Origin: Steromphala cineraria
Taxonomy: Eukaryota; Mollusca; Gastropoda; Trochida; Trochidae
Direction: 5' to 3'
Assembly: GCA_916613615.1 (NCBI GenBank)
Contig: OU744735.1
Location: 45,040,468 to 45,104,467, forward strand
Length of the DNA: 64,000 bases
Positions 12,851-24,157 of the stretch are shown piece after piece. Numbering within the stretch: position 1 is the first letter of the stretch; each line of letters begins with the position of its first letter. Made by a program: the position numbers and the translations under genes. Under the pieces are notes generated by a model that saw only the letters and a program-made list of their open reading frames with translations, did not search any database and had not been told where the DNA came from.

Positions 12851-12932
12851 TAAGTTAACTTAGCCTCGATATTATCCGCTTCACTCCTATACGGAGGAGT
12901 GAAGCGGATAATATTGAGGCTAAGTTTACTTA
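12851..12932. repeat. 82-bp near-perfect palindrome
   Basis: Two arms of about 38 bp, containing TTATCCGCTTCACTCC and its complement, flank a centre reading TATACGG. This hairpin does not show the co-oriented CGAG rule of the other foldbacks, so it appears to be a different family. Confidence 0.85.
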
Positions 12933-13769
12933 CACTGGATGTTTTGAATTTGAATACGGGGAGATAAACATTTTGGAAGATTAAAATAGTGCTTAAAAGA
13001 AGCTGGTGTTTTGTTATACTCATTATTGAAGCCATTGGAACTGTTATTAATAAAACATGCGTCTGGGCTGGTACTGGACTCGTTTCGTTATTGTATATTA
13101 ACTATCAACTGTCAGTCATAAAGATTGGCAACAACTATGTATAAATATAAAATTCCTAAAATAATTAAGAATGAAGTGAGTAACTGACTATCAACAAAGT
13201 CTTACTGCCACCTCCGGCCAAAAGCTGCATCCGTCAGTGTCGGCGATTTAACGTTAGATGTTACCGTGAACCAATTAAGGTCACGTGACGACCTGCTACT
13301 GTTTTTCTCACAATACTCAGTACTAAATATCAATTTTTATTAGCAAATAAATTGTAGACGGCGTACATGTGTTTTGCTTAATAATATTAATTAGGAATGT
13401 TTTACAGCGCACGTATCAACTCCGCGGAATGCATTCTCAAGGCGCTCTCTGAATTATTACCCTGGTCTAACCCATGCTGTCGATTAAGCGCTTGATGGGT
13501 CACCTCCCTCCTGCTAAATACTCCAACAAAGTTTTTAAACTAAAAAATGTATAAACAATTTATTATACTTTTACTTGTGTTCTTTGCGTGTCCAAAATCA
13601 TACTTACAATGATCTCTTGTTTGATGTTTTGAAATTAAAAACTCAATTCCTTACATTGAAACAGTTTTTTTTTAACAATTTCTTACATATTCAAATTTCT
13701 TTAAATCAAAAACTTAAAAAACCGACAAGACAAAACAAAAACAAACCACAAAGATCTACACCAACTGAC
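12933..13769. other. Non-coding stretch, nothing recognised
   Basis: AT-rich sequence with a slightly GC-richer patch at about 13200-13300 and 13420-13510. No exon, RNA or repeat family could be assigned. Confidence 0.5.
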
Positions 13770-13846
13770 CTGGGTCATTGGTAGCTCGGGTGACAGAGAC
13801 GCTCTTTGACAACTTATACATATAGGTACCGGGTTCGAATCCCCCT
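13770..13846 (+). repeat. tRNA-like sequence (SINE head)
   Basis: An A-box-like TGGTAGCTCGGGTGACAG is followed about 35 nt later by a perfect B box, GGTTCGAATCC (13832-13842). The acceptor stem does not pair, so this is a tRNA-derived SINE or pseudo-tRNA rather than a tRNA gene. The TTGACAAC stretch before the B box is shared with the minus-strand sequence at 46750-46800. Confidence 0.6.
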
Positions 13847-14373
13847 TGTGATAATACGTTTGAAATTTTCTAAGTCGATCAAGATTCTAAATTGTAAAAG
13901 TCCATTGTTTTCACGTCATGTAACATAGCTTCAAAGGAAATAACTTCCAAAGGGCATTAAAAAGTAAAGATTTGATGGAAGGTAGTTTAAACCTATTAAA
14001 ACAAAGAAGGGATTTAACCGCCCAAGGGTGGTAAACACAAATAATGATATCGTATCATTTACAAAGTGTTGTTCAGTTCATGATGTAGAATTAAGACTGC
14101 GAAACATAAATACAAAAAATTAATTGATTCAAACCGAAAACAACTGCGTATGTATATCAGACAAGTCAACCCACCAGAATCAAGTAACCATAGTAACCAG
14201 AATAATGAATTGAACTTCACCGATTTATAAATTATCTTTCTTTGAACACAGCCTTTTTATCCAAAAATTTTGTGATTTTTTAAGACAGGGATAGTATGAC
14301 AACGACCAATTACTATTTTGCACGATGCTTATTTTGTTGTGTCAACTTTGTAAGAGTATTGTTGTTATCGTCG

Positions 14374-15220
14374 GGGATGCATCATGGGAACGTACGTCGG
14401 GGATGCATCATGGGAACGTACGTCGGGGATGCATCATGGGAACGTACGTCGGGGATGCATCATGGGAACGTACGTCGGGGATGCATCATGGGAACGTACG
14501 TCGGGGATGCATCATGGGAACGTACGTCGGGGATGCATCATGGGAACGTACGACGGGGATGCATCATGGGAACGTACGACGGGGATGCATCATGGGAACG
14601 TACGACGGGGATGCATCATCGGAACGTACGTCGGGGATGCATCATGGGAACGTACGTCGGGGATGCATCATGGGAACGTACGTCGGGGATGCATCTTGGG
14701 AACGTACGTCGGGGATGCATCATGGGAACGTACGTCGGGGATGCATCATGGGAACGTACGTCGGGGATGCATCATGGGAACGTACGTCGGGGATGCATCT
14801 TGGGAACGTACGACGGGGAAGCATCATGGGAACGTACGTCGGGGATGCATCATGGGAACGTACGTCGGGGATGCATCATGGGAATGTACGTCGGGGATGC
14901 ATCATGGGAACGTACGTCGGGGATGCATCATGGGAACGTACGTCGGGGATGCATCATGGGAACGTACGTCGGGGATGCATCATGGGAACGTACGACGGGG
15001 ATGCATCATGGGAACGTACGTCGGGGATGCATCATGGGAACGTACGTCGGGGATGCATCATGGGAACGTACGTCGGGGATGCATCATGGGAACGTACGTC
15101 GGGGATGCATCATGGGAACGTACGTCGGGGATGCATCATGGGAACGTACGTCGGGAATGCATCTTGGGAACGTACGACGGGGAAGCATCTTGGGAACGTA
15201 CGTCGGGGATGCATCATGGG
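14374..15220 (+). repeat. 26-bp minisatellite, about 32 copies
   Basis: The unit is GATGCATCATGGGAACG followed by TACGTCGGG. It contains the palindromes GATGCATC and ACGTACGT and three or four CpGs, unusual in this AT-rich window. Variants (ACGACGGGG, CATCTTGGG, GGGAAGCATC) recur in a non-random order. Because 26 is not a multiple of three and the unit lacks stops on this strand, all three forward frames stay open for 309-335 codons and encode the same 26-residue period. No promoter or splice context supports translation. Confidence 0.95.
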
Positions 15221-16530
15221 TCCAGGAAAGGTACGACGTCATTTTCTTCTCACCTTTTCAAAAACTCGAGAGCTTTGGCTGCAAGATGCTTAAATCTAAT
15301 TAAAGCAATATAATGTAGAAAAATTTGGTTCAGTACTGTATGTCGATTTAGAAACAATTTTCATATGTTTAAAGTGCAGAGAAAACAGAAAACGTTTTTC
15401 ATTTTTAATATATGTTTGCTGAACTATTATGTTTGCGCCTTCTCTTTTCAATACTTGTTTTTCGGGGTTTTTGTTTTAAAGATATATCTTATTTGGTAAA
15501 AGAGAAACCATTATAATTCATACACAGTTAAGATACTCAAATAGTAAGATTAACCGATGATCTATTAAAAATTGGTCTTGTAGCGAACCGGGATGCAATT
15601 GTAAAGCTGCTTGTGAAAACACTAATCATTAATTCATGGAATGTACTAGATATATTCCAATATAAGGTATTAGATGCTTTGTCATATTAGCAAAATATTC
15701 AGTGGTAGAGTAATTGTAAATGTTGACTTATTATCAAATGGCACTGCAGATCTTTCTTATTATGACTTTTCGAGTTCATAAATATATATCACTCTCTGGA
15801 AGATTTGATAATTAGAAACATTTTCTCTTTAAGCTTATACCAAAATCTGTTTGTGACTCTGTCTCTATTTCCCCGTCTGTACTCTTGTATATATGTGTAT
15901 ACATGTACCTTATTCCTATATCTCTCGTTATTTTCAATGTACATAAACATGCATTATTATGTTTCGATATTATATGTAAGCACTGTACATAGGAGAGGGT
16001 TTCACTAAGTTGGATTACTTGTACCCAATCCTTTCACTTGAATAAATATGTTGAAATAAAAAATGAAATCAAAGATGTATCTTAAAATTGTTCATCAAAT
16101 CTAATTGTTCTACAATTAAAAACTCGGTACTCATAGAAATGCAAAACCTTATACAAACCAAATATCAATAAAACTATCTGTCATTTATTAACAAACTTGT
16201 ATTAGGTGCAGTGACATTAAATAACAAGAAAATTCGTTAATTTGTTATGCTTCACATCTTATAGGGTTAAACTCTTGCTTCACTTTACTTAATATTCAGA
16301 ACACATGAAATGTTTTAATGGGGTTTTTGTGTGTGTTCTTTCTTTATTGCACTGTTTCTTTCCTCAAGGATGTCTAAATATTTTTTTTTTAAAACGATAA
16401 AAAAATGTGCATGAAGATAAATTTTATAGGTTTTAATTCGTATATTGATGATTCTCGACAATTTTTAAAACGATAAAGGTAGAGTAAATAATGGCTATAG
16501 ACCATATTTCGACAAAATGTCACAGTCGCC
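15221..16530. other. AT-rich stretch without supported features
   Basis: No exon or repeat family recognised. Short open frames here are low-complexity. Confidence 0.5.
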
Positions 16531-17010
16531 TAGCGGTTACCTCCCTTTGTCCTTGAAAGAAAACTAAACTTTTTTTTGACAGTTTAGTGTACATTTCTTC
16601 AAAACTGATATCATAATCATAAACAATAAAAATGATTTCCAATAACAGTATGAGATTATCATATGAAGGAAAAAATGATTTCCCCCACAATGCAACGCCA
16701 CAATTACCTCATGTGACCAAAAGGGAATTCCCCGACAAGGCAATAACCTGAACACAAAACCAGGATTTGGATAAGAACATCTAACTCGCCATTTAAGGTA
16801 CTGTGGTCTTTTATTGATTGTAGAAATATTTACTGACACTACTATGGGTCTTCACGTATATAGATATCAAACTGATATATAAAATTGAACCTGTTCTTGT
16901 TATATGACCTCGATCTTTGCTACCGTTAAGTCCTACTATCTTTTACATAATGAAAGGCTCGCCCTGGCAGTCTACTGTATATCTCTGTACTAGACGATGT
17001 ATGCTCGCCG
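16525..17010 (+). promoter_or_regulatory. kappaB/E-box module 1
   Basis: An E-box CATGTG (16710-16715) is followed 13 bp later by GGGAATTCCCC (16723-16733), a perfect palindromic NF-kappaB/Rel consensus. A GTTACCTCCCTT motif lies about 190 bp upstream. Downstream sequence (ACCAGGATTTGGATAAGAAC ... TTTAAG-GTACTG) could be a first exon ending in a donor. The whole block is paralogous to module 5 at 22.39-22.87 kb. Function is inferred; no transcript evidence is available. Confidence 0.5.
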
Positions 17011-17629
17011 TGACTATCTCCGGTAAACTTCTGTAACTGCGGAGCGTAGGGGAGCTAGTACCGAGGCCAGCATGATCGTCTATCTCTATACAAGCTTGAT
17101 CTTCTATACACACACACTTGTGAGCCTGATAAAAATAATTCCCAGTCTAGGTCAAATATTTGACCAATTAACTTTATTTACATATACATATAATTAGCTC
17201 CGATGTTTAATTGTCTGTTATTGATATTTCAAACACCACATATTTATCTACAAAGAAATAAGTATAAGATCTTTTCGTCACAATTTATGAAGATAGGTAT
17301 TTGACGTAGATACCATTTACGCAGATAGATGTCTAAATATAAGTGTTAAAAAGTGTTCTTGTAGTTACCAACGATTCCTGCTATAAACTTTACAGATTAC
17401 AGACAAGTACACATCTAGAAAATTTCTTTTAAATCAAAAGAACAAACATAACCAATACATTATTTGTCTACAAATAAATATACATATTCTCAATTTTTAG
17501 AAGACATGTACCTGATATATAATGACATGAATATCATTTATTTATCTCATATAGAAAGATATGGATTTATGATTGTTTGAATCGCGTTTCTTTAGTTAAT
17601 AAGAATAAATACAAAAACTGGTTTCAGGG

Positions 17630-18000
17630 TTAAAGGGGGAGTATCACGTTTTTTGATAATAAGATGTTTTTAAAATTTCACTGACTATTGAATGTTAATG
17701 CTATATGTAGTATTTTGATAGTGTCAAAAATCTCATAACACAAATCAATCATCCATAGTCAGAGAACAATGTATGAAGATTCACATAAATTCTTTTGGCG
17801 GCCATTTTGTGTAAACACATATAAGTCAGGAAAAGGTAAATGTAAGGAAAAGGAATCGCATTGCTGAGCTTTACATTATACATTTGATTTATTACTGCAT
17901 CATTTACTAAATGTAAATTGTCTTTCAATATGAACCATTACTTTTCTTTTTCCTTAAATCACCTTATGTTCCCTCTAAAAACGTGCTACTGCCCCTTTAA
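17630..18000. mobile_element. TTAA-flanked MITE, copy 1
   Basis: Terminal inverted repeats TTAAAGGGG(G/C)AGTA(T/G)CACG lie at both ends within TTAA, which suggests a piggyBac-like or other TTAA-specific transposase. The 371-bp element has no coding capacity and includes a GGCGGCCATTTTGTG stretch shared with the 55.1 kb copy. Copies lie at 41792-42857 (interrupted) and 55090-55456. Confidence 0.8.
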
Positions 18001-18769
18001 AGTTCTATGTGACAGAAGCACGAGAACTAATGTGATCTAATATGTAACTCACAATACAATACAAAAAGTGATGTACATGCAAACAGTTAATGGCATTACT
18101 ACGATTTTATTTTTGTAAAATGTTAAATACACTTACATTTCATGATTTGTGTTTTAATTTATAAGTTTATTGTCAAATCAAGACTGCAAGATTTATGATC
18201 ATTGTATACAGATGAAAGTTTGTGGAGGTTCACTTTACAGAGGGAGATGATAAAATGCTTGAGTAAAAACATCATAAGGGGCACATGCAGTTAATGGTTT
18301 AACAAATATCGACCTATCTATATCTACCTATTTTTACTATCACTATAAATAATTATAAATAATACAAGGAATCAGTTATGCTAGCTGATACATTTTCTTA
18401 TTTGAGAATGCTTATAAAATAATCATTAAATGTCTAAATGTTATGTAATCATTCCAATTAAACTATTAATTAAGCATCAGGTTGATACCTTACAAGGGCA
18501 GTACCTGTCTTGTGCTCACACTGCATGAAAATAACTCCCTTCATTGCGTATTAATGAATCAATAGAAATAATGAAGAATGCACAATGTGTATTTGATGAT
18601 TTTGTAAATAATGATATTAAACAAGTTAAATATGTACAATGTAGCAATGATATCACAAATATACAAAATTGTAGATATGTATGTACTTGTTTAATTCTCG
18701 TACACTGTTATCAAATGTTGTATTACTTGACCCTAATGACGTATTTAGGGTATTTCATAAAATTGCTTG

Positions 18770-18938
18770 TTCCTCGCAGTTACCTCCCTTGGTTTATAAA
18801 TGCGTGAGCATTATTCCTTTCCACAGAGACGATTGGTTAATTTCGATCTCGTGACCCATACAGGGAATTCCCCAACTGGAAAATTATTTTCACAGCCAGG
18901 GCAGTGGCGATCTTCTACAACATTTTGTAACAGTTCAG
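18770..18938 (+). promoter_or_regulatory. kappaB/E-box module 2 with possible first exon
   Basis: In order: GCAGTTACCTCCCTT (18776-18790), GATTGGTTAA (inverted CCAAT), degenerate E-box CTCGTG (18848-18853) and GGGAATTCCCC (18863-18873). After it, sequence ending CATTTTGTAACAGTTCAG meets a donor GTATGG at 18939. The same order and a near-identical donor recur in module 6 at 24 kb. A transcript starting here could splice to the 5' UTR acceptor at 25879 of the LRAT-like gene. That link is inference. Confidence 0.5.
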
Positions 18939-19514
18939 GTATGGTTATATAATCAAGCATCAGATAAGGTATCTTAATTACATGTATAGCCTAAATCAAC
19001 ATGGTTTGTGTTTGAATATTATAAAATCAAAGTAATATGAGGTACATACCATTCAGTGTTCGCTCACCCTGAACTGTACGTTTAAGTTGTTTTGTTGCTG
19101 TAAATATTCATCTCAATGTTAGATATCCAGCCATTTAACGGCCACAAAACTCAGGATTCTGGGGCCCTGAAACCTAAAACTTCGGGGCGTTAAGTAGCTA
19201 TCTTCTGGTAATCCCTGTTGTCAATTTCTGACTATTTAATCATTTTCTGTTAATCTTGTAAGTTATAATCTATCACCGTTCTTTAACTTTTATACATTAA
19301 TGTTTATGATTTATAAATTATTCTGTGTCTGTAGTATTTAAATCGATGTCACAAAAGTACGACTCCTATTTATGACTCCACGTCATCACCGTTCTTTGTA
19401 ACAACATGATATTTCATTAACTTCGATGAAAACTAACATTTGTTATTTAGATTTTTAAACAATCTAACGTTTTATCTATCCTGATTATATAAACTTGTTA
19501 AGCCTGCTAGACAA

Positions 19515-19625
19515 CTTGCAGTTACCTCCCTTCTCTGGCGATCCAATATCAATATTATCAGTTACAGCATAATGATTGGTCGATATTGATCATGTGACTC
19601 AATAGGAATGAAGAGACAAGGAGGT
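19515..19625 (+). promoter_or_regulatory. Degenerate module 3, kappaB lost
   Basis: GCAGTTACCTCCCTT, GATTGGTCGA and E-box CATGTG (19591-19596) keep the module order and spacing. Where the kappaB palindrome should be, the sequence reads AATAGGAATGAAG. It is a decayed or divergent member of the array. Confidence 0.4.
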
Positions 19626-20542
19626 TAGAGAAATATAGACTGTTTCACATATATCGTTGTGTTTATATCAAACATCATGTTCCAGTGTAACTTATCTTAA
19701 TCTATGTATTCAGCAAAGCTTCACAATAACTCATTTTGCTGTTGCATCAGTATGATATAATGTTAAAAACTTATATCAACTAGATTACATTTGCATTACA
19801 CTTTTGTAACCATATTTGAAGGAGTAAACAAGAACAACCACATCAATTCATTGGTGAAATATTAGAAATACATAAGAAAACAATATATTATAATCAATTT
19901 GAACATGTTCAGTTGTGTAATGTTTCTTATTACACAGGAAGATAACAAATAGTTTTATAGTTACTATAAATGACACTTGAAGAAAACATTTTGTCAAGAC
20001 GTCTCCCTATACTGTTACCATCTACCACCCTTCACCATGCATAACTTTATTATAATACCACCTCATGAAATATAAACAACATGTGTATCTTTATTTAAAT
20101 TAATTCATATGTCTTTAGTAATTTATTCAATACAATATCCGATATCAACTCACCTCAGTTAAACATTCATTAAAGAAGTATTTATACACATATACAAATA
20201 TTTGAGATTAATGTAATAATGATTTAGCTACTTGTTTACATTAATGATTTAAACAAGATTACGTCAATCACCAATATCACATTTACAAAGTTTGAGTTTA
20301 TATATGGAGGGTTTACAGATTTGATAATTCACACACTCCATTTAAACAACTTTCTTTAGAATTTAAATCATATAAGATTCCTCCCCAAGTCATGCTGTTA
20401 TCAGTGTAATGATAGATAGCTAACAGTAGAGAAACTACTCAGTCTGTTTGAAGCACAAAATATGAATATGTGTAATTCAGGCAAGTAGAGCGCACTTCAA
20501 CCACCCCGTACTGAATTAAATCATTTAATAGCATCTATCCTT

Positions 20543-20865
20543 TACATACACAACAGTAGTCTAAATGATGTCAATCTTCTACCTGACGACCAGCTATTAT
20601 CAGAAGCTTGCTATTCAAACACACCCACCCTAGACAGGCAAGCTTTATCATAACATCGAGATTTCTACTTCAATCAAGGCAGACACTCTACCTATTCGGC
20701 TAAAGACATATCCCTCTAGCCAAGGCCAGCAGGAATGTTTATATCTCACCCTGCCACTACACAAACGGTAGTCTAGATGACGTCAATACTAGCTGACGAT
20801 CAGCTATTATCGGAAGCTTAGTTGTTCAAACACAGTCACCCTTGACAGGCCAGCGATATCATTGC
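20543..20865 (+). repeat. Direct repeat pair upstream of module 4
   Basis: A segment of about 115 bp (TAGTCTAAATGATGTCAAT ... GCTATTATCAGAAGCTT) at 20543-20660 recurs at 20757-20865. The second copy creates a perfect TGACGTCA at 20778-20785 and leads directly into module 4. Confidence 0.75.
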
Positions 20866-20869
20866 ATCG

Positions 20870-20983
20870 ATTTTATTGGATAATGCTGATCACGTGATCC
20901 ATAAGGGAATTCCCCGACTGGAAAATTTTACAACAAATTAACTGCGCGACAGAGGATAAAGGCAGTGTCTAGAATACAGACAG
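20870..20983 (+). promoter_or_regulatory. kappaB/E-box module 4 with possible first exon
   Basis: TTATTGGATAA (CCAAT-type) is followed by E-box CACGTG (20891-20896, within ATCACGTGAT), then GGGAATTCCCC at 20905-20915, a 14-bp step. Downstream, GAATACAGACAG meets a donor-like GTACAGT at 20984. This is the best-preserved E-box of the set. Activity is inferred. Confidence 0.5.
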
Positions 20984-22389
20984 GTACAGTAATTAACTCA
21001 TTTGATTAGATAATCAGAGTATGGTGTTTGAAAGGGTTCTATCAATATGACTGTACTCAAAGTTATTGATGAGACTGACAGATTTACATATTTTCAAACT
21101 CCGACTTTGAATAGCAATATGCCCTGTCCGATAGGTATGTCTGTGTTATAAACTCAGTATTATATCTAATCTCAATAACCAACTTGCATTTGATTTAATT
21201 TCTTCAGATGATCGTAAGAAAATTGCCCATCTAAATACTAGTTATATTAGTCAATGCAGAGTTATCCCCCTTCCTCAAAAGTGGACACCTTCTTTGAAAG
21301 ATGCGATTGATATATGCGATTGAAAAGGGAAAAAATATACATGAATCAACAATATACCGGTATTTGATTAATAAAAATGAAATCAGTTTTCTTTGGAAAA
21401 AATCTTTTTTATTTGAAAGTCTGAATGTTTTGTAACTGGGAATACCATATGCCACATAGCTGTCTTCAAATTAACTTAAAATTGCTGAGATACATGCAGT
21501 GTTATAGATAAATGGCTTTCATTTAAAGTTTATCATATTTCTCCAATATAAGATTTAACATAATTGTTATATTGTTATACAAGGAACTGTCTTCATGAAG
21601 TAAAAGTATAAAGAACCAATCCCATAGCCTACTTAAAAGCAGTTTCATATGTTCAACATCAGAAAAAATACCCCTTGATTCTAATGCAACATTTTAACAA
21701 TTGGAAGCTGAACCAATAAATTATCAGTCTTCAAAGTGTACAGTGCGGTTGTGAATCAAATCTGCATTACCTAGATGTCTCCCTATTGCAATTGTAAAAT
21801 TCAGTACAAATGCACTATTGTTTAACCTAAACGGATAATACTAATCTGACAGCAAGAAGGAAATCATACAAATAATTATCATATTGGAGATCCTTGTGTG
21901 TGATCAAAATTATAACCAGAAATGACATATTTTAAAAGAAGGTATATTATAAGTAAGAGTAGGATCTTTTGAAACCAACTGTTATGAAACAATAGTTTGA
22001 TATCCGAGAAGCACAACTATTCATCAAATACGGAAAAGGTGTGCCACAGAATTAAGAATTGATTAAGTTCTACATTTGCTCCGAAGAAGAGAACATGTAC
22101 TTGTAACTTAACGAATGCTTTAAGCACCCCATGTTGTGAGGATAGTTAAAACAGGAATCTCGCTTTCAAATTCAACCCTTGATAGTGTCATAATCAATTC
22201 GTCGTTACTAATATACACATCAGTCTTTCACTTTTAACCAATCCCCTGTGTTACTTTTATTTATTTACATGATTAATAAATATTCAGATGTTATTTTATC
22301 AGAAATAACGTTCTTACAGTGTGTCAATTTCTAAATCACTGAGAAAGAAAACAGCCTATTGATTTTCAAAACAAATTTAAGTTGACAAG

Positions 22390-22870
22390 TAGTTATCTCT
22401 CTTTACCCAGAAAGCAAACATCGAGTCCAGTTTGCATATTTATTGTTCAGTATTTCTGAATTGACTTTTAAACAACAGTAAGAATTAATCATAACAGTAA
22501 GAGGTTTAATGAATGAAACAATTAAACGAATATTATTCACACAATGCAAAGCAACAATTATCTCATGTGACCCAAATGGGAATTCCCCGACAAAAACAAT
22601 AATTGAAAACGAAACCAGGATCTTAGATAAGAACATTTAACTAACAACTCTCTACTCAAGATACTGTGATCTTTTTTTTTATCTTAAAAATATATTTTCA
22701 TACCGTTCTTCACGTATATAAATTTCAAAAATCATATATAGAAGTGAGCCGTATCATTTTATATGACTTCTAAATACATCCGTGTCCCATAAGTCATTAG
22801 CTATACTACAATTTTACACAATGCAAGGATCAACCTGACAATCTACTGTATATATCTCTATAACGAGACA
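22390..22870 (+). promoter_or_regulatory. kappaB/E-box module 5 with an ISRE-like site
   Basis: E-box CATGTG (22564-22569) is followed by GGGAATTCCCC (22578-22588), then GAAAACGAAAC (22605-22615), which fits the IRF/ISRE pattern of two GAAA cores two bases apart. The block is a diverged duplicate of module 1, including the ACCAGGAT...GATAAGAAC stretch and beyond. The donor position that reads AAGGTACTG in module 1 is AAGATACTG here. Confidence 0.5.
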
Positions 22871-23280
22871 AGTATTGTACAAACACTTCATATCTATCTT
22901 CTTATAGATAAACATAAATTCTACAATTTAATAAACCTAATGATTCCGGCTGTTTAACTTATCAGATTAAAGAAAGTAAAAATAAGAGGTAACAAGAAGT
23001 TTAAGTAATCAAGATAACTGTACATATAGATATCGTGTCGTGTTTCAATCGAACATTTTATGAAAACTGACTAAGCAATTGTTATTATTTCTAAAAACTT
23101 CACTTCAACTCAATCTTGTTATTACATTTTTGTGTCTATTTTAGGACAGATCATACATAAAGTGATAAGATTCGTTTTTATTATATGAAAAGCAATGAAA
23201 TACTGGTTTTATCAGTGAAATTACCTCTCTATTAGGCAAGTACGCAACAGTGACGATATATTGTATTTACTCTGTGACAA

Positions 23281-23304
23281 GTGACGATATATTTATATCG
23301 TCAC
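23281..23304. repeat. Perfect 24-bp palindrome
   Basis: Arms GTGACGATATA flank a TT centre. A partial copy, AGTGACGATATATTG, lies about 30 bp upstream, so this is a small inverted cluster. No function assigned. Confidence 0.8.
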
Positions 23305-23884
23305 AGGTAAATGCCGGAACTACTTTACTTTACTTACTAAAAATATCAAACTTGAAAATATCCTATTCAAAGAGACTACATGAACGCAATAAGCAATGAC
23401 AATAAAAAAAGATTAATGTCAATGTGACATGAACCATATCCACCAAGCCCTTTCAATTGTTCCAAATCTATAACAACATAATTCTCAACATGCAGTTTTC
23501 TCTGAAAAAAAACGTGTTCACAATATACTTATACATGGACAGCACTGTAAATCGCCCTCTATCTCTATATCTGTATAAGATTTCTCTTTGTGGCGTCTGC
23601 CTTGTATATTCACATCAATCAATTAGTAGACAGGTAAATGTCCTGTCGCTTAAAATTTCTTAATATATTATAAAGTTTTGATTGAAATCAGTTGGGCTAT
23701 GTCCTAATTTTCTTAAATGAAAATGATGAACAATATTGACTTAGATGATATCGTAATAATGATCTTGCAATGATCTCACAATTGTTAAAAAAAGTTAAAA
23801 GTTAAGATGCAAGTTTAACGTTATTATTTAATATTACATTTCTTGAATTTGATTACGACCAGGTAAGAATGCCATTGACCAGGG

Positions 23885-23951
23885 GGAAAATGTAAGCGCT
23901 TTGAGCAACCATTAGTGGTATATGTGCGCTATATAAATATAATAATAATAA
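23885..23951 (+). repeat. SINE 3' tail
   Basis: AAGCGCTTTGAGCAACC followed by GCGCTATATAAATATAATAA and an ATA run is the kind of 3' end seen on widespread invertebrate SINEs. A second tail with CGCTATATAAATATTCATATT lies at 36720-36760. Confidence 0.6.
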
Positions 23952-23979
23952 TACTTTTTTATCTCCACTTTCGTGTCCA

Positions 23980-24157
23980 CGTTCAGTTATCTCTCATGAA
24001 TAAAAAACAAAATCAGCATTATTTATATCATCGAGACGATTGGTTTATGTGAGTCATGTGATCAATATGGGGAATTCCCAAAGTGGGAAATTGTTTGCAA
24101 CACCGCCATTGAGCCAGGACAGTGGAAATCATAAGACAACATCTTGTAACAGTTCAG
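23980..24157 (+). promoter_or_regulatory. kappaB/E-box module 6 with possible first exon
   Basis: GACGATTGGTTT is followed by E-box CATGTG (24055-24060) and GGGAATTCCC at 24070-24079. Sequence ending ATCTTGTAACAGTTCAG meets a donor GTATGA at 24158. Homology with module 2 continues downstream to about 24590, including GGATCCACGTCATCA. This is the module nearest the LRAT-like gene and so the likeliest current promoter and first exon, about 1.7 kb from the acceptor at 25879. That assignment is inference. Confidence 0.5.

Noticed and set aside
12851..12932. Palindrome as a member of the co-oriented CGAG hairpin class
   Set aside because: Its only CTCG faces CTCA in the complement of the other arm, so it does not show the same-orientation rule. 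The 39129-39374 and 54677-54869 palindromes were excluded for the same reason.
14296..15313. Three overlapping 300+ codon open frames as a repetitive protein gene
   Set aside because: All three frames are open only because the 26-bp unit lacks stops in any phase. There is no splice context, domain or promoter. Kept as a minisatellite.
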